The notes beneath the pieces were generated by a model. The model was not told the DNA's origin. It did not search any database and saw nothing but the letters and a program-made list of their open reading frames with translations. Shown here in pieces: positions 56,677 to 64,000 of a DNA stretch of 64,000 bases (its first letter is position 1; every line of letters starts with the position of its first letter). The stretch is from assembly GCA_900469615.1 (NCBI GenBank), contig UBYA01000007.1, positions 1-64,000 on the forward strand, written 5' to 3'. The DNA is from Hyphomicrobiales bacterium (GTDB lineage: Bacteria; Pseudomonadota; Alphaproteobacteria; Rhizobiales; Rhizobiaceae). The translations under genes were made by a program, and so were the position numbers.

Positions 56677-57736
56677 GCTCCGCACTCCCGTCTTTCTTTT
56701 CCCTGGCTCCTGACCGCTTCGCGATCTCCGCCGATTCCCTTAGAAAATCCCACAGCGGCCGCGCTGGGAGACCCGCGTAGCGCTCGCCTGCGGGAATACT
56801 GTTCATCACGCCGCTCTTGGCGCCGATCTGAACCCCGTCGCCGATGTGGATATGCCCGTTGAGCCCAGCCTGACCGCCGATCTGCACGCCATCGCCGATC
56901 ACCGTGCTACCGGCGATGCCGACCTGGCTGACAATAGCACAATGCCGACCGATCCGGACGTTATGTCCGATCTGTACCTGATTGTCGATCTTGGTGCCTT
57001 CGCCGATCACGGTGTCGTCCATGGTGCCGCGATCGATCGTCGTATTGGCGCCGATCTCGACATTGTCCTGAATGATGACACGGCCGATCTGCACGATTTT
57101 TACCATGCCGCGCGGGCCCGGTGCGTATCCGAAACCGTCCTGCCCGATGCGCGCGCCATTGTGGATGATAACGCCGTTGCCGAGATAGGCGCAGAGCACG
57201 CTCGCTCCACCACCGATGCTGCAATTGCGACCGATCTTCACGCCCGGCCCGATCAGGGCATTGGCACCGATATACGTCCCTTCGCCGATCTCGGCGCCTG
57301 CACCGATGACGGCGCCAGGCTCGACGCCGATATTGGCCTCCAGCTTCGCTGTCGCATCGATCGTCGCGGCGGGTGAGATCGTTGCCGGGGCCGATGTGAA
57401 CACGACCGGCCGCATGGCCTCCGGATGCAGCAACCCGCCGGCAATGGCAAAATCCGTATGCGGTTTCCTGGAAAGAAGCACCGGGATATGCGCGGGAACG
57501 AAAGATTTCAGCGCCGGCAAGCAAATGATGGCAGAAGCCTTGCAGGTTTCCAGCTCACCGCGATTCTTTCGGGAGAGGATATAGCAAATATCACCCTCGC
57601 CCGCCCGATAAACGGGGGCGATTGATCTGATGACGACCTCCGAAGAGGCCGTATCAGCCAGTTCCGCCCCAAGATATTCCGCCAGCTGCTTCAAGCTGAC
57701 GCCACCATGGGACGGGAAAAAACGTGTATGATCCAT
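56669..57736 (-). CDS. lpxD: UDP-3-O-(3-hydroxyacyl)glucosamine N-acyltransferase
   Basis: This 355-residue protein has an N-terminal uridine-binding domain (residues 1-105) and then a left-handed beta-helix of hexapeptide repeats ([34 protein letters not shown]), with the catalytic His in [20 protein letters not shown]. Adds the second acyl chain in lipid A synthesis. It follows bamA by 53 bases on the same strand. Confidence 0.96.
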   Translation of the reverse strand: MDHTRFFPSHGGVSLKQLAEYLGAELADTASSEVVIRSIAPVYRAGEGDICYILSRKNRGELETCKASAIICLPALKSFVPAHIPVLLSRKPHTDFAIAGGLLHPEAMRPVVFTSAPATISPAATIDATAKLEANIGVEPGAVIGAGAEIGEGTYIGANALIGPGVKIGRNCSIGGGASVLCAYLGNGVIIHNGARIGQDGFGYAPGPRGMVKIVQIGRVIIQDNVEIGANTTIDRGTMDDTVIGEGTKIDNQVQIGHNVRIGRHCAIVSQVGIAGSTVIGDGVQIGGQAGLNGHIHIGDGVQIGAKSGVMNSIPAGERYAGLPARPLWDFLRESAEIAKRSGAREKKDGSAEHD

Positions 57737-57789
57737 ATAAGCACCAGCTCCAGAACGGTGTTCAAGCCCGCAGTTCTGGACTGCCGATA

Positions 57790-60123
57790 TCAGAACTGGT
57801 TGGCGATGCCAAACCGGAAATTCTCAACCTTGTCGTAGTCTTCCTTGAGAACCGGTACGGCATAGTCGACACGGATGACACCGAACGGCGACGACCAGAT
57901 CAGACCTGCACCAAGCGAGGCGCGGATCGAGTTGTCGTTGTGAAGCGTATCGCCGAAGAGATTCGCCTTGTTGCCGTAGAGCGAGCCAGCATCCGCAAAG
58001 GCTGCGATGCGCAGACCGATATCCTGCGGAACACCCGGCATTGGCATGCTCGCTTCAGCCGAAGCGGTGAAGTAGGTCGTGCCACCGAGCGGATCGCCAT
58101 GCGACGAACGCGGTCCGATACCGGCATTCTCGAAGCCGCGGATTTCACGGCCACCGAGCGTGAACTGATCGAAGACGTTCAGCTTTCCGTCTGTCGGCAT
58201 CACATAACCGGCACCGACCGTCAGCGAGCCGATGATATCGGCTTCGTCACTGATCATCTGATAGTAACGAGCCTTACCGCTCAGCTTGTAGAAGTCGGAA
58301 TCGCCGCCGAGACCGGCATATTCATGCGTGAACTTGGCGATGATACCTTCACGCGGCAGATTCTGGTCATCCAGCGTGTTGTAGGTGAAGGTCTGCGAAA
58401 CCGTCGACTGAACCCAGGGGCCGTTCTCGACGAGATTGAGGTACGGGGCCGACAGGTGATCCTGCCAGTCGTTCGTGCCGTCGTAAGTCAGGCGCTTGTA
58501 GTTATAGCGCAGGGTCGTCGCAAAATTCTCGGTGATCGGCGCAGTCACGCGCAGCGAGAAGCCTTCTTCCGAATAGTCGTAGTAATCGTCGCTCGACGTC
58601 TGGTTCTTGAAGATATCGAAACCGGCAGCCAGGCGATAGCCAAGGAAGTAGGGTTCGGTGAACGAGATGTTGTAGGTACGATTACCTTCAGTACCGGCAC
58701 CAGCCGCGACGCGGATGTACTGACCGCGACCGAGGAAGTTCTTTTCCTCGACCGAAGCTTCCAGCAGCAGGCCGCCGTTGTTGCCGACGGCGTAACCCGC
58801 ACCGATACCGAACGAGCCGGTCGGCTGGTCTTCGACGTTGACGATAACAACCACGCGATCCGGAGCGCTGCCCTGAGCCGTCGTGATGTCGACCTTGGTG
58901 AAGTAGCCGAGAGCGTCGAGGCGGCGCTTGGCGCGCGTGATCATTTCCTGGTTGAAGGCATCGCCTTCATTGAGGTCGAACTCGCGGCGGATGACGTAAT
59001 CGCGCGTACGGGTGTTGCCACGGATCTCGATGCGCTCGACATAGGCACGCTCGCCCTGGTCGACCAGATACTCGATACCGATGGTGTGTCCGGACAGATC
59101 GCGGTTGCCGCGCGGCGTGATACGGGCGAACGGATAGCCCGCGGATGCCACGCGCTTGGAAATGTTCTCGATCGAGGTCTGGATGTCCTTGGCGCTGTAG
59201 ACATCGCCCTTGTGGGTGATGACCAGGCCCTTCAGCTCATCGGCGTTGACACCATCTACCGTCGAAATGACGTTGATGTCGCCGTAGGTGTAACGCGGAC
59301 CTTCGTCGACATTGAAGTTCAGCGTGTATTCGTTGTTCTGCTCGTTCAGCGTCGCGTCGGCGCTGACGATGCGGAAGTCGGCATAGCCGTGATTGTAGTA
59401 GAACTGGCGCAGCGCATCCTGGTCGGCCTGCTGACGCTCAGGGCTGTAGACGTCCTTACGGGTCAGGAACGACAGGAAGTTGCTCTTCTTGGTGCTGATG
59501 ACCGAAGCAAGGCGACCGCTGCCGTAGGCCTGATTGCCCGAGAAATTGATTTTATCGATCTTGGTACGATCGCCCTCGTTGATGACGAAAGCCACGTTGA
59601 GGCGACCCGGGGAAACCTCGGCGGTCTGCGTCGTCACCTGCACGTCGTTGCGGCCGATGGTGGCGTAGGCATCCTTGATGGTCTTGATGTCAGCCTGAAC
59701 GGTCGCCTCATTGTACGGCCCGGCCGAATGAGTCTGGACGATGCCCTGAAGCTTGTCGTCCTTGATCTTGCGGTTGCCATTGAAGACAACGGCATTGATC
59801 AGCTTGTTTTCCTTGACCGATATGATCAGGGAGCTGCCGGCAACGGTGATATGGACGTCGGAGAAATATCCGGTCGCATAAAGTTGCTTTACCGAAGCAT
59901 CGATGTCACCGGCAGAGAAGCTCTTACCGGGTTTGATCGTGATATTGTCACGAACAGCCGCCTCACCGACGCGTTCAGCACCACGAACGTCAACCCGCTG
60001 AATGACAGCTGCTTCCGCGACTGAAGCAGAGGCAAGTGTGAGAACACCAGCGCCCGACGCAACAACACCAGCAGACAGCGCTACCGCCGACACTGCGTTC
60101 AAAAATTTTGAACCAGCCTTCAT
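57790..60123 (-). CDS. bamA: Outer membrane protein assembly factor BamA
   Basis: This 777-residue Omp85 protein has a signal peptide (about residues 1-38, ending SVAEAAV), five POTRA domains (about 40-430; first [20 protein letters not shown]) and a 16-stranded barrel ending [10 protein letters not shown] with terminal phenylalanine. The surface-loop motif VRGF appears as [12 protein letters not shown]. It folds and inserts outer membrane proteins. It lies between rseP and lpxD, as in most proteobacteria; the 198 bases upstream to rseP may hold an extra promoter. Confidence 0.97.
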   Translation of the reverse strand: MKAGSKFLNAVSAVALSAGVVASGAGVLTLASASVAEAAVIQRVDVRGAERVGEAAVRDNITIKPGKSFSAGDIDASVKQLYATGYFSDVHITVAGSSLIISVKENKLINAVVFNGNRKIKDDKLQGIVQTHSAGPYNEATVQADIKTIKDAYATIGRNDVQVTTQTAEVSPGRLNVAFVINEGDRTKIDKINFSGNQAYGSGRLASVISTKKSNFLSFLTRKDVYSPERQQADQDALRQFYYNHGYADFRIVSADATLNEQNNEYTLNFNVDEGPRYTYGDINVISTVDGVNADELKGLVITHKGDVYSAKDIQTSIENISKRVASAGYPFARITPRGNRDLSGHTIGIEYLVDQGERAYVERIEIRGNTRTRDYVIRREFDLNEGDAFNQEMITRAKRRLDALGYFTKVDITTAQGSAPDRVVVIVNVEDQPTGSFGIGAGYAVGNNGGLLLEASVEEKNFLGRGQYIRVAAGAGTEGNRTYNISFTEPYFLGYRLAAGFDIFKNQTSSDDYYDYSEEGFSLRVTAPITENFATTLRYNYKRLTYDGTNDWQDHLSAPYLNLVENGPWVQSTVSQTFTYNTLDDQNLPREGIIAKFTHEYAGLGGDSDFYKLSGKARYYQMISDEADIIGSLTVGAGYVMPTDGKLNVFDQFTLGGREIRGFENAGIGPRSSHGDPLGGTTYFTASAEASMPMPGVPQDIGLRIAAFADAGSLYGNKANLFGDTLHNDNSIRASLGAGLIWSSPFGVIRVDYAVPVLKEDYDKVENFRFGIANQF

Positions 60124-60321
60124 TTCACTTCTTACCTTTTTTCAATCGTCCCCAGCCCCGAGCGAACCCGATTCCGGCCACGTGTGTCGTTTTACCCGCT
60201 TTTGACATACAAGCAAGGGAGCACGTTAATTTCTGTTTACTTCATTTCAAAGCGTGGCTCATTCGCCACTACAGCTTTGAAACATCGTAAATAAATCGTA
60301 ATTTCCTCTCTCGTTGCCCCA

Positions 60322-61995
60322 CTAGCCTATTCGGGAACTAATATCGTTCCACGTCGCAAACACCATGAGCGAGAGCACCATCGCAAATCCAATCCGGAAA
60401 GCGATATCCTGTGCCCGTGCACCCAGAGGTTTTCCCCTTACGGCTTCAATCGCATAGAACATCAGATGCCCGCCATCAAGTACCGGCACGGGCATCAAAT
60501 TTAATAACCCTATTGAAACAGAAAGTATGGCGGCGAATTGCAACACGGCGGCAAAACCCAGAGTTGCCATCTGACCCGACAGCTGCGCAACCCGAATGGG
60601 GCCGCCGAGCTGATCGGCTTTCATGTAGCCGCCGATGACATTGCCGATATATTCGAAGGTGCCGGAAACGATGCTGGCGGTCTGCTTCACGCCTTCGGAC
60701 AGCGCCTGTAGCGGCCCATATGCCTCGTAGCGCAGCCTGATCGGCTTCTGACCATCGGTGATGCCGATGGTGGCGATCTCCGTCCGGGCGCCGAAAGCAT
60801 CGGTCTCTTCCGATTTCCTCGGCGTGACCGTTACCTCACGCGTCTGGCCATCGCGCTTGACCGTCATCGTCATGGGCTTGTCGGCGTGAGCCGCTGCGGA
60901 GCGCTGCACTTCACCAATGGAGCCGATTTCCCGTCCATCCACAGAAAGAATGCGATCACCGACTTCAAGACCCGCCGCCTGGGCCGGGCTGTCGGAGGCG
61001 ATCGATGCCACCAGCGGATCGATCGGCGCAATGCCGATGCTGCCGACATCCTTCTTGTCACCGGACGCGGCCGTATCGACCAGTGTATCGGTCATCATCG
61101 GAAAATCGCGGATTGCACCGCTGCGCTGTATGGTGAGCACGATGTTCTTGCCGGGGTGCTCGGACACGTAGCGGCCAATATCGTAATAGGTTGCGACATT
61201 GTTGCCGTCGACCGCGATCAGGCGATCCCCCGCCAGCACGCCGGCCTTTGCCGCCGGTCCGGCCGGCTCCACCGCAGTGACGACCGGATCGACCAAAGCG
61301 ATGCCGATGCGACCCATCTCCATCTTGTTGCCGAATTGATCGGTGTCTTCCACCAGCTTCGGGACGATCCGGAAGTCGCGGTTCTGGCCGTCGCGCTCGA
61401 CGGTCAGCACGATCGTACGGCCAGGGCGCAGGCCGACATAGCGCTGCACCTCATCGAAGGTGGCCACCTTGGCGCCGTCGATGGCAACAAGGCGATCGCC
61501 CGGTTCGATTCCGGCTTCCGCCGCCGCGCCGTCACGCGTCACCATGGCAACGACAGGATCGGCGACCGTGCGGCCATAGATGCCGAAAAGTACCGCGAAG
61601 ATCACGATGGCAAGAAGGAAATTCGCAATCGGACCGGCGGCAACCGTCGCGGCCCGTTTCCAGAGCCTGGCGCCGGCAAAGGAATGAGCGCGCTCTTCCT
61701 CCGTCATGGCTGCAAGCTGATCCACGTCGGTCTTGCTGGAGGCATCCTCGTCGCCGAAGAAGCGCACGTAACCGCCGAGCGGAATCAGCGAAAGCTTCCA
61801 GCGCGTGCCATGTCGGTCCGTGAAGCCGGCAATTTCCGGCCCGAAGCCGATCGAGAAGGCCATGACGCGGATACCCGACCAGCGGCCGACCAGATAGTGG
61901 CCCATCTCGTGCACGAAAACGAGCAACGACAGGACGAAGACAAACGTAATGACGTTGTTCGTCAAGAAACCGATCAAGCTAGCCGCGCTACCCAT
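60322..61995 (-). CDS. rseP: Site-2 protease RseP with three tandem PDZ domains
   Basis: This inner-membrane zinc protease cuts transmembrane anti-sigma factors and signal peptide remnants. Zinc motif VFVHEMGHYLVGR (His29, Glu30, His33), GGYVRFFGD, and the third ligand in NLMPVPVLDGGHLMF (Asp507). At 557 residues it is about 180 longer than the usual alphaproteobacterial enzyme. The extra length is two additional PDZ domains: units start at Asp146, Asp236 and Asp326 (DPVVAMV, DPVVTAV, DPLVASI) and end with IGI at residues 230-232, 320-322 and 410-412, an exact 90-residue period. It lies between cdsA and bamA. Confidence 0.95.
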   Translation of the reverse strand: MGSAASLIGFLTNNVITFVFVLSLLVFVHEMGHYLVGRWSGIRVMAFSIGFGPEIAGFTDRHGTRWKLSLIPLGGYVRFFGDEDASSKTDVDQLAAMTEEERAHSFAGARLWKRAATVAAGPIANFLLAIVIFAVLFGIYGRTVADPVVAMVTRDGAAAEAGIEPGDRLVAIDGAKVATFDEVQRYVGLRPGRTIVLTVERDGQNRDFRIVPKLVEDTDQFGNKMEMGRIGIALVDPVVTAVEPAGPAAKAGVLAGDRLIAVDGNNVATYYDIGRYVSEHPGKNIVLTIQRSGAIRDFPMMTDTLVDTAASGDKKDVGSIGIAPIDPLVASIASDSPAQAAGLEVGDRILSVDGREIGSIGEVQRSAAAHADKPMTMTVKRDGQTREVTVTPRKSEETDAFGARTEIATIGITDGQKPIRLRYEAYGPLQALSEGVKQTASIVSGTFEYIGNVIGGYMKADQLGGPIRVAQLSGQMATLGFAAVLQFAAILSVSIGLLNLMPVPVLDGGHLMFYAIEAVRGKPLGARAQDIAFRIGFAMVLSLMVFATWNDISSRIG

Positions 61996-62019
61996 GCAAC
62001 GATCCTGTTCGTGTTAATT

Positions 62020-62853
62020 TCAGACCCCGAGCAGAACGCCGCCCAATGAAAAGGTCTCGCCGCTCATTGTCAGCGACATTACGATAGCCAACAAAAACGC
62101 TGCAAAACAAGCAAAAATTAGTCCATCGACGCGATCCATGACCCCGCCATGGCCGGGAATGAGATGGCTGGAGTCCTTTACGCCGAACTTGCGCTTGATG
62201 AATGACTCGAACAGATCGCCGCTCTGGCTGCAGACGGAAAGCACCAGGGCAAGGACGGGAATCCTCAAATCCTCGGCGGAAAAAAAGCTCCAGACGACCG
62301 CGGTTCCGGCAAGGACGGCCGCGATGGCGCCGCCGATCGCGCCCGACCATGTCTTGCCCGGCGATATACGCGGGGCAAGCTTCGGCCCTCCGATGGCTCG
62401 GCCGACGAAATAGGCGAAAATATCCGTCGCCCACACCGTCGCGAAAACGAACAGCATCAGCACGAAGCCGCGCAGGTCGTCGTCCCGCATCTCTGCAAGG
62501 GCAATCACCGTCAATCCGGAATAGAATATGCCACCCGGCAGCCACCAGCTTTTGCCGCGAATGCCGACCATGATCGCCGTGACGGCGACGAAGGCGGCCA
62601 GAACCTCGATGGAATAGACGGATTCGCCCAGGACCGTCGCGCCGGCGATCAGCACGAGCGCAAGCCAGCCGAGGGCGTTGCCCTGCGGGTCGCGGCCATG
62701 CAAATCCGTTATCGTCGACCATTCATAGTAGACGAGCAGGCCGATTACCGACGCCAGAAGGCGAAAGCCGAGACCTCCGAACCAGGTGGCGGCAAGAACG
62801 ACGACGGCAAGGATGATGCCTGAAACAATGCGCAGCCTGAGTTCGCGATTCAT
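62020..62853 (-). CDS. cdsA: Phosphatidate cytidylyltransferase
   Basis: This 277-residue membrane enzyme makes CDP-diacylglycerol, the precursor of phospholipids including the phosphatidylcholine made by Pcs. The family signature is SQSGDLFESFIKRKFGVKDS followed by GHGGVMDRVDGLIF; PGKTWSGAIGG lies before it. ATG 62853 shares a base with the uppS stop (TGATG). A longer frame upstream runs inside uppS. Confidence 0.95.
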   Translation of the reverse strand: MNRELRLRIVSGIILAVVVLAATWFGGLGFRLLASVIGLLVYYEWSTITDLHGRDPQGNALGWLALVLIAGATVLGESVYSIEVLAAFVAVTAIMVGIRGKSWWLPGGIFYSGLTVIALAEMRDDDLRGFVLMLFVFATVWATDIFAYFVGRAIGGPKLAPRISPGKTWSGAIGGAIAAVLAGTAVVWSFFSAEDLRIPVLALVLSVCSQSGDLFESFIKRKFGVKDSSHLIPGHGGVMDRVDGLIFACFAAFLLAIVMSLTMSGETFSLGGVLLGV

Positions 62854-63599
62854 CAGGACCCCACGGCCGCCGCCTGCTTGGCGGAAAGACCGCCAAAACG
62901 CCGGTCGCGCGCAGCATATTTCTCCAGCGCGGCGAAGAACAGATCGCGATTGAAATCCGGCCAGTAGTCCGGCACGAACATGAATTCCGAATAGGCCGCC
63001 TGCCACAGCAGGAAATTCGAGAGCCGCTCCTCGCCGCTCGTGCGGATAATGAGGTCGGGATCGGGAATTCCGGCGGTGTCCAAACGGGCATCGACCAGTT
63101 CCGGACTGATATCCTGCGGACGCAACCGCCCGGCCTCGACATCCTTTGCGAGGCTTATGAAGGCACGCGTGATCTCGTCGCGCGAGCCGTAGTTGAAGGC
63201 GATGACCAGCGTCAGGGCCGTATTGTTCCTGGTGGTCTCCTCCGCCTCGAGCAGCAGGGGCAGGATGTCACCGCGCAGGCCACCGCGATCGCCGATGACG
63301 CGAATCCGGACATTCTGCCGGTGAAGCTCGGCAAGATCCCGCCGGATGAAGGCCTTAAGGAGGCCGAGGAGATCGCTCACCTCCGCCTCGGGACGGCGCC
63401 AGTTCTCCGAGGAGAAGGCGAAAAGCGTCAGATATTTGATGCCGATATCGCCGGCAGCCCTCACCGTCTCGCGAACGGCCTCCACGCCCTTGCGGTGGCC
63501 CATGGTGCGCGGCAGGCCGCGCGCATTGGCCCAGCGACCGTTGCCATCCATGATGATGGCAACGTGTTCGGGTACGACAGAGAACGTAGGAGCTGACAT
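62853..63599 (-). CDS. uppS: Isoprenyl transferase (undecaprenyl diphosphate synthase)
   Basis: This 248-residue cis-prenyltransferase makes the C55 lipid carrier for peptidoglycan and LPS. It has [20 protein letters not shown] with the catalytic Asp, [26 protein letters not shown] and the C-terminal [19 protein letters not shown]. It follows frr by 108 bases; its end is coupled to cdsA. Confidence 0.96.
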   Translation of the reverse strand: MSAPTFSVVPEHVAIIMDGNGRWANARGLPRTMGHRKGVEAVRETVRAAGDIGIKYLTLFAFSSENWRRPEAEVSDLLGLLKAFIRRDLAELHRQNVRIRVIGDRGGLRGDILPLLLEAEETTRNNTALTLVIAFNYGSRDEITRAFISLAKDVEAGRLRPQDISPELVDARLDTAGIPDPDLIIRTSGEERLSNFLLWQAAYSEFMFVPDYWPDFNRDLFFAALEKYAARDRRFGGLSAKQAAAVGS

Positions 63600-63707
63600 A
63601 TGGGTCCGGTTTCGTTCGGCGGAAAGAAGCTCTGGCCTCGTAATCTAGGGCACCATCGCCGCTTTCAATATTGGCATATCGAAAGCGCGACACTCCCCGG
63701 CATACGA

Positions 63708-64000
63708 TCAGACCTGCATGATTTCCTTTTCTTTGTCGGCGAGCAAGCGGTCGACTTCCGAAATCGTCTCATCCGTCATCTTCTGCACACGTTCGGAGAG
63801 AGAGCGGCTCTCGTCCTGACCGATTACGCCGTCCTTTTCGGCCTTTTTGAGGCCGTCCATACCGTCACGGCGGACATGGCGAATCGCCACCTTCGCCTTT
63901 TCGGCATATTCATGGGCCACCTTCACCAGCGAGCGGCGACGCTCTTCGTTGAGTTCCGGCAGCGGGATGCGCAGGTTCTGTCCATCCATGATGGGATTGA
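63708..64000 (-). CDS. frr: Ribosome recycling factor (C-terminal part, runs off the window)
   Basis: The visible 97 residues are the C-terminal half of [23 protein letters not shown], then [34 protein letters not shown], ending [12 protein letters not shown]. Two helices of the L-shaped protein's long arm are recognisable. The gene continues beyond the right edge, where pyrH and tsf are expected from the conserved order. It begins the frr-uppS-cdsA-rseP-bamA-lpx series. Confidence 0.93.
   Translation of the reverse strand, partial: NPIMDGQNLRIPLPELNEERRRSLVKVAHEYAEKAKVAIRHVRRDGMDGLKKAEKDGVIGQDESRSLSERVQKMTDETISEVDRLLADKEKEIMQV

Noticed and set aside
57724-60024. Long open frame on the plus strand opposite bamA
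   Set aside because: It mirrors the codon structure of bamA, has no recognisable domain and no ribosome site; an antisense shadow in GC-rich DNA.

Overview
The window looks like chromosomal DNA of a Rhizobium-type alphaproteobacterium (Rhizobium/Agrobacterium group). It is GC-rich, carries a phosphatidylcholine synthase gene, keeps the rhizobial nitrogen-regulation order dusB-ntrB-ntrC-ntrY-ntrX-hfq-hflX, has a PDH operon whose E1-beta subunit carries a lipoyl domain, and contains copies of a palindromic intergenic repeat of the kind known in Rhizobium (RIME-like). The species cannot be fixed from what I can see.

Layout. 1-1.4 kb: a 5'-truncated sugar ABC permease remnant and an AT-richer Sel1-repeat gene, looking like a rearrangement scar. 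1.5-8 kb (minus): a BMP-family (nucleoside-type) ABC importer downstream of a quinone oxidoreductase and phosphatidylcholine synthase. 8.2-11.7 kb: a UbiH-type FAD hydroxylase, an AEC-family carrier, CcdA and a PsiF-like periplasmic protein. 11.8-14.3 kb: a gene-poor accessory stretch with several very small genes, one probably decayed frame, a membrane protein and a tRNA-Lys(UUU) flanked by short direct and inverted repeats. 14.6-16.1 kb: a GlsB-type membrane protein, a small protein and a GntR regulator. 16.3-21.3 kb: ferredoxin-NADP reductase and the siroheme/sulfite-reductase operon cysG-DUF2849-cysI-DUF934. 21.6-23 kb: a cytidine-deaminase-fold protein and MazG. 23.3-33.5 kb (minus): dusB-ntrBC, ntrYX, a D-amino-acid aminotransferase, hfq and hflX.

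33.7-36.5 kb: ispDF and cinA/pncC converge on a COQ10/START protein and a small P-loop ATPase. 36.6-46.3 kb (minus): enolase, an FtsB/DivIC-like protein, pdhA-pdhB-pdhC, an SGNH hydrolase, lpdA, two GlsB-type proteins and lipA. This groups glycolytic exit, pyruvate oxidation and the lipoyl cofactor pathway. 46.4-48.2 kb: kdsA with a VOC protein. 48.5-51.7 kb: lexA with SOS boxes, converging on a comEC-like gene. 52-53.3 kb: citrate synthase. 53.3-64 kb (minus): the envelope operon frr-uppS-cdsA-rseP-bamA-lpxD-fabZ-lpxA-lpxI-lpxB, for isoprenoid carrier, phospholipid, outer-membrane assembly and lipid A synthesis; kdsA supplies Kdo for the same lipid A core.

Most of the window is conserved core genome. 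The most unusual items are an RseP protease with three PDZ domains in an exact 90-residue period, three copies of a palindromic repeat that each contain the stop codon of the adjacent minus-strand gene, the truncated permease at the left edge, and the tRNA-Lys-adjacent accessory stretch. I found no CRISPR array, no intact insertion sequence and no clear defence system.
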